This document shows positions 16,183 to 23,760 of a stretch of 39,458 nt of DNA, piece after piece (within the stretch, counting starts at the first letter, position 1; each line of letters opens with the position of its first letter). Source of the DNA: Methylobacterium sp. (GTDB taxonomy: Bacteria; Pseudomonadota; Alphaproteobacteria; Rhizobiales; Beijerinckiaceae); contig PNLY01000051.1 of NCBI GenBank assembly GCA_013823325.1, positions 1 through 39,458 of the forward strand, written 5' to 3'. The notes below the pieces were generated by a model. The model was not told where the DNA came from, did not search any database, and worked only from the letters and a program-made list of their open reading frames with translations. The position numbers and the translations under genes are program-made.

Positions 16183-18903
16183 ATGGCCGGCGTCATGACG
16201 CCCGATGACAGCCTGAAGATCGATGCCGCGGCGGGAGCTTATGTCTCGGTCGCCCGCACGGTCGAGCGTGCCGGCGTCGCTCTCGCCACGCTGCCCTATG
16301 CCTGCCGTGTCTTCGTCGAGAATCTCGAACGCGGCCGGCTTTGCGATCCCAATATCGGCGAGGATGCGGTCGCGGCGATGCTGCATTGGCGCGGGAGCCA
16401 TGGCGTCGGCGTGCCGCTGACCGTCGGCCGGGTCATCCTGCCGGATTCCAGCGGCCTGCCGGTGCTGCTCGACCTTGCCTCGCTGCGCGATGCGGTTGCC
16501 GAGGCTGGCTGCGATCCGGCCAGCGTCGAGCCGCGCATTCCCGTGGACGTCATCGTCGACCACTCGCTGCAGGTCGACGTCTCGGCCACGCCCGATGCGA
16601 TGGCGCGCAACATGGCGCGCGAATTCGAGCGCAATGGCGAGCGCTACAGTTTCCTGAAATGGGCGCAGCAGGCGTTTCGCTCCGTCCGTGTCTATCCGCC
16701 GGGCACCGGCATCATCCATCAGGTCAATCTGGAGCACATTGCTCCCGTGGTCACGCGGGTCGCGACGCCGCTCGGCGAGATCGCCTGCCCGGACTTCGTC
16801 ATCGGCGGCGATTCCCATACGCCGATGATCAACGGCATCGGCGTGCTCGGCTGGGGCGTCGGCGGCATCGAGGCGCAGGCGGCGATGCTCGGGCAGCCTT
16901 ATGTCTTCCCGGTGCCGGAATTCGTTGGCGTAAGGCTCATCGGGGCGCTGCCTGCCGGCGCGACCACCACCGACCTCGTCCTCACCGTTACCGAGCGGCT
17001 GCGTCGCGAGCGCGTCGTCGCGACCGTGATCGAGTATTTCGGGCCGGGTGCGGCGACTTTGTCGGTGCCGTCCAGGGCGACGCTCGCCAATATGGCTCCG
17101 GAATACGGCGCAACCGCCGGTTTCTTCCCGATCGACGCGCAGACCATCGCTTATCTCTCTCGCACGCGCTCGCCGGAGCAGGCCGCCTTCGTCGAGGCCT
17201 ATGCCCGTGCCAACGCCATGTTCCGCGAGCCCGGCCTGCCCGATCCGGATTATTCCCGCGTCGTCGAGATCGACCTTGCCAAGGTCGGTCGCAGCGTCGC
17301 GGGGCCGCGCCGTCCGCAGGATCGGCTCGACCTTGCCGCCGTCGCGAAGGATTTTGTAGGCCGGCTGCCGCAGCCGCTTGCGGACGGCGGTTTTGCCGCC
17401 GATCCTGTTGCGGCCGTTCCGGTCTCGACGCCTGCTGGCCGGGCCGAATTGCGGCACGGCGCGCTGGCGATTACGGCGATCACCGCCTGCACCAACACCT
17501 CCAATCCGGCGGTGATGATCGCCGCCGGGCTGCTGGCGCGCAATGCGGTCGCGGCCGGGCTGAAGGTGCCGGATTGGGTCAAGACCTCGCTGGCGCCGGG
17601 CTCGCGCGTGGTGACGCGCTATCTCGACGAGCTCGGCCTGCTGGCGCCGCTGGAGCAGCTCGGCTTCGGCGTCGTCGGCTATGGCTGCACCACCTGCGGC
17701 GGCAAGTCCGGCCCGCTGCTGCCGGTGATGGCGCAGGCGATCGATGCGGGCGGGCTGGTCGCTGCCGCCGCGCTCTCGGGCAACCGCAATTTCGAGGGCC
17801 GCATCCACCGGCAGGTTCGGGCCAACTACATCATGTCGCCGCCGTTGGTCGTCGCCTTCGCACTGGCCGGACGCATCGACATCGATCTCGAAAGCGAGCC
17901 GCTCAACGGCGCGGATGCGGACAAGCCGGTGCGCCTCGCCGATCTCTGGCCAGACGAAGCGGAGATCGCCACGCTCGCCGCCCGTGCCGGCGATGCGCGC
18001 CTGTTCCGCGAAGTCTATGGCGACACGCCTTCCGACCTGCTCTGGAATGAGCTTGCCGCACCCATCGGCCTGCGCTTTGGCTGGAACCCGCAATCGAGCT
18101 ATCTGGTCGAGCCGCCTTTCCTGGAGCTTGCCCGCGAGCGGGCGCGCGAGGGCGTGCCGAATGCCCTGAATGGCGCGCGTGTGCTCGGCGCCTATGGCGA
18201 CTCGCTGACCACCGACCACATCTCGCCGAGCGGCGAGATTCCCGTCGACAGTCCGGCTGGGCGCTATCTGATCGGGCTCGGCATCGAGCCGAAGGCGTTC
18301 AACACCTATGTCGGCCGGCGCTGCAATCACGAGGTGATGGCGCGCGCCACCTTCGCCAATCTGCGCATCAGGAACCAGATGGTGCCCGGCCGCGAGGGCG
18401 GCTGGACGCAGCTCCAGCCGGAGGGCGAGGTCGTCTCCGTCCACGAGGCGGCAAGCGCCTATGCAGAGCGTGGCGTGCCATTGATCGTGCTCGGCGGCAA
18501 AGACTACGGCATGGGCTCCAGCCGCGACTGGGCGGCCAAGGGCTCGGCGCTGCTCGGCGTGCGCGCCGTCATCGCCGAGAGCTATGAGCGCATCCACCGC
18601 TCGAACCTGATCGGCATGGGTGTGGTGCCGCTGCGTTTCGCCAACGGCGAAGGCTGGCGCCAGCTCGGGCTCGACGGCAGCGAGACCATCGACATCGACG
18701 GGCTTGTCGCCGCGATCGACGGCACGGCCATAGCGGCGGTCACCGCCACGGGCGCGGCGGGGCCGATCCGCTTCTCGGTCGCGGCCGATGTCTCGACCCA
18801 GAGCGAGCGCGCCTGCCTGCGGGCCGGCGGCATCATGGCCGAGGTCCTCGCCTTCTTCACCCGGCGGTCTGCGCCGGCCCTGGTCACGACGGAGCATCCA
18901 TGA
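16183..18903 (+). CDS. Aconitase-family hydro-lyase, AcnD-like
   Basis: About 906 residues from ATG 16183 (a second ATG lies at 16195; the open frame extends to 15982 but crosses the promoter). This is a [4Fe-4S] enzyme with cluster cysteines C436 (ACTNTSNP), C502 and C505 (GYGCTTCGG), spaced as in AcnA/IRP1. Other marks are GGDSHTPMING, LSGNRNFEGRIH, the swivel-domain GDSLTTDHISP and YGMGSSRDWAAKG. The LAPLEQLGFGVVGYGCTTC region and NRNFEGRIHRQVRANYIMSP are closer to AcnD (2-methylcitrate dehydratase) than to housekeeping aconitase. The usual IGNSG or NGMSG after the cysteines reads GGKSG. Its stop overlaps the amidohydrolase start as ATGA. It probably hydrates or dehydrates a tricarboxylate-like intermediate. 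Confidence 0.88.
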   Translation: MAGVMTPDDSLKIDAAAGAYVSVARTVERAGVALATLPYACRVFVENLERGRLCDPNIGEDAVAAMLHWRGSHGVGVPLTVGRVILPDSSGLPVLLDLASLRDAVAEAGCDPASVEPRIPVDVIVDHSLQVDVSATPDAMARNMAREFERNGERYSFLKWAQQAFRSVRVYPPGTGIIHQVNLEHIAPVVTRVATPLGEIACPDFVIGGDSHTPMINGIGVLGWGVGGIEAQAAMLGQPYVFPVPEFVGVRLIGALPAGATTTDLVLTVTERLRRERVVATVIEYFGPGAATLSVPSRATLANMAPEYGATAGFFPIDAQTIAYLSRTRSPEQAAFVEAYARANAMFREPGLPDPDYSRVVEIDLAKVGRSVAGPRRPQDRLDLAAVAKDFVGRLPQPLADGGFAADPVAAVPVSTPAGRAELRHGALAITAITACTNTSNPAVMIAAGLLARNAVAAGLKVPDWVKTSLAPGSRVVTRYLDELGLLAPLEQLGFGVVGYGCTTCGGKSGPLLPVMAQAIDAGGLVAAAALSGNRNFEGRIHRQVRANYIMSPPLVVAFALAGRIDIDLESEPLNGADADKPVRLADLWPDEAEIATLAARAGDARLFREVYGDTPSDLLWNELAAPIGLRFGWNPQSSYLVEPPFLELARERAREGVPNALNGARVLGAYGDSLTTDHISPSGEIPVDSPAGRYLIGLGIEPKAFNTYVGRRCNHEVMARATFANLRIRNQMVPGREGGWTQLQPEGEVVSVHEAASAYAERGVPLIVLGGKDYGMGSSRDWAAKGSALLGVRAVIAESYERIHRSNLIGMGVVPLRFANGEGWRQLGLDGSETIDIDGLVAAIDGTAIAAVTATGAAGPIRFSVAADVSTQSERACLRAGGIMAEVLAFFTRRSAPALVTTEHP

Positions 18904-20261
18904 GTTTCGATCTCTTGCTGGCGGGGGGCGAGATCGTCTTCCCGGGTGTCGGGGTCCGCACCGGCTCGGTCGCGGTCAAGGACGGGCGCATCGCCGCATT
19001 GCTGGCGCCGGGCGAGCAGGTGAGCGCCAAAGAGGTGATCGACTGCCGCGGCAAATGGGTGATGCCGGGGCTGATCGATCCGCACACCCATATCGGCTTC
19101 GGCTCGAACGAGACCGATTTCGAGACGGAGTCGCGCTCGGCCGCCCTCGGCGGCGTCACCGGGATGATGACCTTCCACCGCTCCAACGACCTGCGCCAGT
19201 CGACCGGGCCGTGGAAGGAGCGCGGCGAGAGCCAGTCGCTGATCGACTTCGGCTTCCATTTCGGCGTCACCAGCAAGCTGCATATCGAGACGCTGCCGGA
19301 ATGCGCCGAGCGCTTCGGCGTGACCTCGATCAAGGTCTACCTGATGTACAAGGGCGCCTCGGGCGCCGCGAAGGGCTTCACCGAGATCGATGACGGGCTG
19401 CTCTACCGGGCGCTGCTGCAGGGCGCGCGCATCAAGGGCGGCGTCGTCGGCGTCCATTGCGAGAATGTCGAGGTCATCCCGGTCTTCCGCGAGCCGCTGA
19501 AGGAAGCCGGCCGCAACGACTTAGCCGTCTGGGACGAGCAGAGCCCCGGCTTCCTCGAAGCCGAGAACGTCTTCCGCGTGATCTATTTCGGCGAGAAGGC
19601 GCAGTGCCCCGTCAATATCGTGCACATGTCGAGCGCCGAGAGCCTGGAGATCGTGCGCCGGGCGAAGCGGCCCGGCCGCGCGCCGATCCATGTCGAGACC
19701 TGCAGCCACTATCTCGCGCTGACCAGCCAGTCGCCGATCGGCTTCCTCGGCAAGGTCAATCCGCCGCTGCGGTCAGAGGCCGATGTCGAGGCGCTGTGGG
19801 AGGGCGTGCGCGACGGCACGATCTCGACCATCGGCTCCGACCATGTGCCGCGCAAGCGCGAGACCAAAGGGCCGGACATCTGGAAGGCGAGCGCCGGCTT
19901 CCCCGGCATCGGCACGCTGCTGCCGGTCCTGATCCATGAGGGCGTGCACAGGCGCGGCCTGCCGATCGAGCAGATCGCCGCCGCGACGAGTGCCAATGTC
20001 GCCAGGCTCTATTCGATCCCGAACAAGGGCGGCATTGCCGTCGGCATGGATGCCGACCTCGTCGTCGTCGACCCGGACAAGGAGATCGTCATCGATCCGG
20101 CGACGCAGGAATCCTTCTCCGACTACTCGCCCTATGAGGGCATGCGCTTCAAGGGCGCGCCCGTGCGCACCATCCTGCGCGGCCGCACCATCGCCAGCGA
20201 CGGCGCCGTCGATGCCCAGGCCCGCGCGACACCGGCCGGCCGCTATCTGCACCGCTTCTGA
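18900..20261 (+). CDS. Dihydropyrimidinase/hydantoinase-like amidohydrolase
   Basis: A 453-residue cyclic-amide hydrolase with a binuclear metal site. Ligands seen are H62 and H64 (DPHTH), K151 in LMYKG (the lysine carboxylated in this family), H186 (VHCEN), H242 (VHMSS) and D314 (GSDHVP). The N- and C-terminal beta-sandwich (LLLAGGEIVFPG, VGMDADLVVVDP) is normal. Family members open hydantoins, dihydropyrimidines, allantoin or dihydroorotate, so the natural ring here is unknown. It starts inside the aconitase stop (ATGA) and is followed 18 bases later by a carbamoyl-amidase-like gene. That pairing recalls hydantoinase plus N-carbamoyl amidase. No signal peptide; cytoplasmic. Confidence 0.9.
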   Translation: MSFDLLLAGGEIVFPGVGVRTGSVAVKDGRIAALLAPGEQVSAKEVIDCRGKWVMPGLIDPHTHIGFGSNETDFETESRSAALGGVTGMMTFHRSNDLRQSTGPWKERGESQSLIDFGFHFGVTSKLHIETLPECAERFGVTSIKVYLMYKGASGAAKGFTEIDDGLLYRALLQGARIKGGVVGVHCENVEVIPVFREPLKEAGRNDLAVWDEQSPGFLEAENVFRVIYFGEKAQCPVNIVHMSSAESLEIVRRAKRPGRAPIHVETCSHYLALTSQSPIGFLGKVNPPLRSEADVEALWEGVRDGTISTIGSDHVPRKRETKGPDIWKASAGFPGIGTLLPVLIHEGVHRRGLPIEQIAAATSANVARLYSIPNKGGIAVGMDADLVVVDPDKEIVIDPATQESFSDYSPYEGMRFKGAPVRTILRGRTIASDGAVDAQARATPAGRYLHRF

Positions 20262-20279
20262 GACTGAAGGCTGAAGACG

Positions 20280-21011
20280 ATGACCAAGCGAATCTGGGAC
20301 GATTTCCTGACCGAACGCGACAAGCAGGTCTATGCGCAGGCCGGCTATGGCAAGCGCGGCGGCTTCGGCAAGCGTCCGGCCCTGTTCATCATCGACGTCC
20401 AGTACAATTTCTGCGGCGACAAGCCGGAGGACATCCTGGAGGGCCTGAAGCAGTACCGCACCCATTGCGGCCCCGAGGCCTGGGCGGCGGTCGAGCACAT
20501 CGTGCCGCTGCTGGAGCTGGCCCGCGAGAAGAACATCCCGGTCTTCTATACCGAGAGCGCCCGCCGGCCGGACATGATCGATTCCGGCGTGCAGGTCGGC
20601 AAGAACCATCGCGGCGCCGAGAAGACCTCGACGGAAGGCACGCACGCGACGCAGACCGTCGCGCCGCTGGCGCCGCGCCCGCAGGACATCCGCATCGGCA
20701 AGCGCAAGCCGTCCTGCTTCTTCGGCACCATCTTCATGAGCCATCTCAACTTCTTCGACGTCGATACGCTGATCCTGACCGGCTGCACCACCTCGGGCTG
20801 CCTGCGGGCGACGGCGGTTGACGCCTATTCCTATAATTTCAAGGTGGTGATCCCGGAGGAGACGGCGTTCGACCGTTTCCAGGCGAGCCATGCGATCAAC
20901 CTGTTCGACCTCAACTGCAAATATGCCGACGTGATCCCCTCGGCCGAGGTGAAGGACTATCTCGGCGGCCTTGCCGTCCGCGACGACCTGCCGACCGGCG
21001 TACAGGGCTGA
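20280..21011 (+). CDS. Isochorismatase-like amidohydrolase (carbamoylsarcosine amidase type)
   Basis: A 243-residue cysteine hydrolase. The predicted triad is D39 (FIIDVQ), K143 (KRKPSCFFGT) and nucleophile C174 (TTSGCLRAT). The long N-terminal arm IWDDFLTERDKQVYAQAGYG and the GDKPEDILEGLKQY insertion resemble N-carbamoylsarcosine amidase and maleamate amidohydrolase more than RutB or nicotinamidase. It would release ammonia, and CO2 from a carbamoyl group, from the ring-opened product of the amidohydrolase before it. Short spacing (18 bases) indicates one operon with the aconitase-like and hydantoinase-like genes. Substrate not assignable. Confidence 0.87.
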   Translation: MTKRIWDDFLTERDKQVYAQAGYGKRGGFGKRPALFIIDVQYNFCGDKPEDILEGLKQYRTHCGPEAWAAVEHIVPLLELAREKNIPVFYTESARRPDMIDSGVQVGKNHRGAEKTSTEGTHATQTVAPLAPRPQDIRIGKRKPSCFFGTIFMSHLNFFDVDTLILTGCTTSGCLRATAVDAYSYNFKVVIPEETAFDRFQASHAINLFDLNCKYADVIPSAEVKDYLGGLAVRDDLPTGVQG

Positions 21012-21031
21012 GGCTTCCTCGAATATTGCGA

Positions 21032-21136
21032 GTCATCCCGGACGCAGCGTAGCGGAGATCCGGGATCCATTCCTGAGCCTTTCCGAAAGAGGTTCAGGCA
21101 TGGATCCCGGGTCTCCCTTCGGTCGCCCGGGATGAC
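21032..21136. repeat. REP-like palindromic element
   Basis: Outer arms GTCATCCCGG (21032-21041) and CCGGGATGAC (21127-21136) are perfect complements. An inner pair, CCGGGATCCAT (21060-21070) and ATGGATCCCGG (21100-21110), and a central CCTGAGCC/GGTTCAGG pair extend the stem. This type of GTCATCCCGG element is common between genes in Hyphomicrobiales. It lies between the amidase stop and the RidA start and could attenuate read-through. Confidence 0.8.
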
Positions 21137-21172
21137 TAGAGCTTCTGTCGATCGCTGCAGAGGAAGGAAGCC

Positions 21173-21571
21173 ATGGCCGATCGCGAGATCATCGTCCCGG
21201 AGTCGATGCGCGCCATCGTCGCGCGAGCCGGCTATGCGCCGGCCGTGCGCGTCGGCGAGATCGTCTATGTCGTGGGCCAGGTCGGCCGCACGCCCGATCT
21301 CCGGGTGATCGACGACCCCGCCGAGCAGTTCGCCGCCGCCTGGGAGAATGTCCGGATCGTGCTGGAGGCCGCCGGCTGCAGCTTCGCCGACATGGTCGAT
21401 GTCACCAGCTACCATGTCGGGATGGCGCGCCATATGGACGTGTTCCGCGAGGTCAAGAACCGGCTCGTCCCGCGCGAGGGCTATGCCTGGACGCGGATCG
21501 GCGTTTCCGAGCTTGCCCATCCCGGGCTGCTGGTCGAGATCAAATGCGTCGCCCACCGGCCCGGGCGCTGA
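21173..21571 (+). CDS. RidA/YjgF-family protein
   Basis: A 132-residue trimeric-type Rid protein (VGEIVYVVGQVGRTPD, NVRIVLEAAGCSFADMVDVT, VEIKCVAH). RidA proper and RutC deaminate reactive enamines or aminoacrylates. The arginine essential for that activity, expected in a P-A-R-S type motif near residue 106, appears to be Trp (YAWTRIGV); Glu122 is kept. So it may belong to a non-deaminating Rid subgroup, or the local alignment may be shifted. A strong ribosome binding site (AGAGGAAGG) precedes the ATG. The gene is framed by two palindromic repeats and may be transcribed separately from the amidase operon. Confidence 0.87.
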   Translation: MADREIIVPESMRAIVARAGYAPAVRVGEIVYVVGQVGRTPDLRVIDDPAEQFAAAWENVRIVLEAAGCSFADMVDVTSYHVGMARHMDVFREVKNRLVPREGYAWTRIGVSELAHPGLLVEIKCVAHRPGR

Positions 21572-21579
21572 GCGTTCTA

Positions 21580-21719
21580 TCGGACACTCAGCCCTCATCC
21601 TGAGGAGCGATCGAAGATTGAGTCTCGAAGGATGGTCCAGATGGTTCCAAAGCCTCCTGAAGCATCCTTCGAGACGCCGCTGCGCGGCTCCTCAGGATGA
21701 GGGCTCAGGGAATGTCCGA
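21580..21719. repeat. Long palindromic repeat between convergent genes
   Basis: A 140-base near-cruciform with three perfect nested arm pairs. They are TCGGACA/TGTCCGA at the ends, GCCCTCATCCTGAGGAGC (21591-21608) against 21687-21704, and TCTCGAAGGATG (21623-21634) against CATCCTTCGAGA (21663-21674). It looks like a dispersed MITE/REP-type element. It sits between the convergent ridA and racemase-like genes and may end transcription from both sides. Confidence 0.8.
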
Positions 21720-21742
21720 ACAAATTCTGAGCCGGGTCTCGC

Positions 21743-22480
21743 TCAGCCCAGTGTCGCGCTCAATCTGGAGCAGGCCCGCGTGAACCGCGCGCCGGGCTTC
21801 ACGCCGGCCTGCTTCATCATCCACCAGGCGCAGCAGAGATTGGACGAGAGCAGCGGCGGGGCCGAGCCCTCAGCGCGCCCCAGCATGGCCGGCAAGGTGA
21901 TCATGCCGGTGCCGCTCATGACGATGGCGTCGATGCCGGCGGTCTCGACCTGGCGCAGGGCCTCCTCGACCTCCTCCGTCGTCAGCTCATAGGCGCGGAA
22001 GGTCTCGGAGACCTTGACCACCTGCGCGACGCTGAAGCCGGCGCCGGTCCAGTAGCCGGCGGCCTCCTCGGTCAGCCAGGCCGGATAGGGCGAGAACAGG
22101 CAAATGCGCTTCGCGCCGATCGCCTTCAGCGCATGGCGGATCGCGCCGCTCGCGGTCTCGACGGGAAAGCCCGCCGCCTCAGAGAGGCATGCGGCCAGAG
22201 CATCGTCGGCGCCAGCGCCGAGCCGGTAGCTCGGTCCGGTCAGCGCGACCGTCGCGGCATCGAGCTTCAGGCTGCCGAAGGTTTTCAGGGCCGGCTGGTA
22301 AGAGGCGATGTAAGCGCGATTGCGCTGCTCCAGCGTCGTATCCGGCATCACCGGCAGGCGCGTGGCGTAGAGCCGGGCGCCGGCGGAGATCAGCCGGTTC
22401 ATCTCCGGCTCGACAGTCGGGTTGGCCGGCGGGACGAGCACGCCCAGAGCGGGCTGCGTAGCGAGTTCGGCGAGATCCAT
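21743..22480 (-). CDS. Asp/Glu racemase superfamily protein without catalytic cysteines
   Basis: A 245-residue protein like maleate isomerase or arylmalonate decarboxylase (LGVLVPPANPTVEPEMNRL, residues 12-30). In the superfamily two facing positions are Cys/Cys (isomerases, racemases) or Gly/Cys (decarboxylase). Here the first reads ALTGPS (79-84) and the second VMSGTG (187-192), so neither carries Cys. Two cysteines at 216-217 lie outside the expected site. The chemistry is therefore unclear, and it may be non-catalytic or use another mechanism. It follows the FAD monooxygenase by eight bases on the same operon, with GAGGGAC as ribosome binding site. Confidence 0.78.
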   Translation of the reverse strand: MDLAELATQPALGVLVPPANPTVEPEMNRLISAGARLYATRLPVMPDTTLEQRNRAYIASYQPALKTFGSLKLDAATVALTGPSYRLGAGADDALAACLSEAAGFPVETASGAIRHALKAIGAKRICLFSPYPAWLTEEAAGYWTGAGFSVAQVVKVSETFRAYELTTEEVEEALRQVETAGIDAIVMSGTGMITLPAMLGRAEGSAPPLLSSNLCCAWWMMKQAGVKPGARFTRACSRLSATLG

Positions 22481-22488
22481 GATGTCCC

Positions 22489-23667
22489 TCAGGCGGCACG
22501 GGCAGGGCGCTCGAGCATGTCGAGCATTGCGGCGGCGGCGAGATAGTCGATGGCGCTGCTGCGCGAGGCGGCGAGATCGCGCACCTTCTGCAGCCAGTCC
22601 TCGCCGCCGGCGACGTTGCGGTCGGTGCGCGGGATCAGCATCTCTTCGGCGACGCGCTTGCGCTCGGCTGCAGCTGCGACGACGAGCTCCGGCCGGTGCT
22701 CACGCAAGGCGCGGATCATCGCCTCGGCGAGCGCCTTCGCATCGTGGATGCCGCAATTCATGTTCATGCCGCCGCGGGTGTTGGTGACATGGGCGCCGTC
22801 GCCAGCGAGGAAGGCGCGGCCGACATGGTAGTGCGAGGCGACACGGCGGCTGGCGCCGTAGACGTCGCGCCCCAGCACCGTCGGCGGCGTGGTCCAGCTC
22901 GGCATGACCTCGCGGATGCGGTCGGCGAACCAGCCGTCCTGGAGCGCTGTCTCGTCCGGCACGTCGCCCGGCACGCGGATGATGATGCGCCAGCAATCCG
23001 GCATCTTGAGGAAGCTCAGGGATTTGCCGCCGTTGTGCAGATAAGTGATCGGCGCGATCCCCGGCAGCACCAGATCGAGATCGTCCGAGGTCATCACGCG
23101 CAGGACCTTGTGCGGATAGACCATGCCGTCGAAGGCGATGCCGAGCGCCTCGCGCACGGCGCTGCGGGCGCCGTCGGTGCCGAGCAAATAGTCGGCCGCG
23201 ATAGTCAGCTTCTGCCCGTCGCGGTCTGCGGTGACGGTGACGCCATTCTCGTCCTGCGCAACCGCCTCGAAGCCGGTGCCGAACAGCATGCGGGCATTGG
23301 GAAGCGCCTCGATCTGCGCCAGCAGCAGCGGCGTCAGGCGCGCCTGCTCCAGATGCAGCCGGAAGGGCCAGGGGGTGCGCTCGGCGAGGTCGGCGAGGAT
23401 GAACTCGGCGAAGGGGCCGTCCGGCGTGCGGTACTGGATGCGCTTGACGATCTCGCCCTCGGCCAGCATCGGCTGGAGTACGTCGAGCTCGTCGAGGATC
23501 TCCAGCGTCGCCGGATGGAAGGTCGAGGCCTTGGAGGCGGCGGTGAGCGCGGCGCGCTTTTCGAGCACGACGACGTCGACGCCCGCTCTGGCAAGGATCA
23601 GGGCGGCAACGAGGCCGACCGGCCCGGCGCCGGCTACGATCACTTGCGTTGTCAGGCTGGCAGTCAT
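22489..23667 (-). CDS. FAD-dependent aromatic-type monooxygenase
   Basis: A 392-residue flavoprotein of the PHBH-like FAD-binding 3 family, which hydroxylates aromatic or heteroaromatic substrates with NAD(P)H and O2. It has the Rossmann motif VAGAGPVGLVAA (11-22), DYLLGTDGARSAVREALG, and the GD motif FLAGDGAHVTNTRGGMNMN. Start 23667 is chosen over the upstream ATGs (23673, 23691) because GGAGG is six bases before it. It leads a two-gene operon with the racemase-like gene. Its promoter region is AT-rich and carries a motif shared with the HutC regulator locus. Substrate unknown; pairing with a maleate-isomerase relative recalls nicotinate-type pathways, but the ring dioxygenase is missing. 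Confidence 0.87.
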   Translation of the reverse strand: MTASLTTQVIVAGAGPVGLVAALILARAGVDVVVLEKRAALTAASKASTFHPATLEILDELDVLQPMLAEGEIVKRIQYRTPDGPFAEFILADLAERTPWPFRLHLEQARLTPLLLAQIEALPNARMLFGTGFEAVAQDENGVTVTADRDGQKLTIAADYLLGTDGARSAVREALGIAFDGMVYPHKVLRVMTSDDLDLVLPGIAPITYLHNGGKSLSFLKMPDCWRIIIRVPGDVPDETALQDGWFADRIREVMPSWTTPPTVLGRDVYGASRRVASHYHVGRAFLAGDGAHVTNTRGGMNMNCGIHDAKALAEAMIRALREHRPELVVAAAAERKRVAEEMLIPRTDRNVAGGEDWLQKVRDLAASRSSAIDYLAAAAMLDMLERPARAA

Positions 23668-23704
23668 GAGCATCCTCCGCAGCGGCGCCAAGCGTCGCGC
23701 ATTT

Positions 23705-23727
23705 ATTTGTATTAAGTATGCTACATA
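23705..23727. promoter_or_regulatory. AT-rich promoter region with possible HutC-type site
   Basis: ATTTGTATT (23705-23713) differs by one base from ATTGGTATT found at 28052-28060 and, inverted, at 30563-30571. Next to it is a dyad, TATG-CTA-CATA (23717-23727). It lies 38-60 bases before the monooxygenase start, a good place for control. Assignment to the HutC-type regulator at 29.7-30.5 kb is inference. Confidence 0.35.
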
Positions 23728-23760
23728 ATATGTTTTGGCAAGAGCGACCGTGAGCGGCGC

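Noticed and set aside
16066..18897. Very long minus-strand open frame of 943 codons opposite the aconitase gene
   Set aside because: It mirrors the aconitase frame, is rich in Arg, Asp and Gly, and shows no domain; GC-rich codon bias keeps it open.
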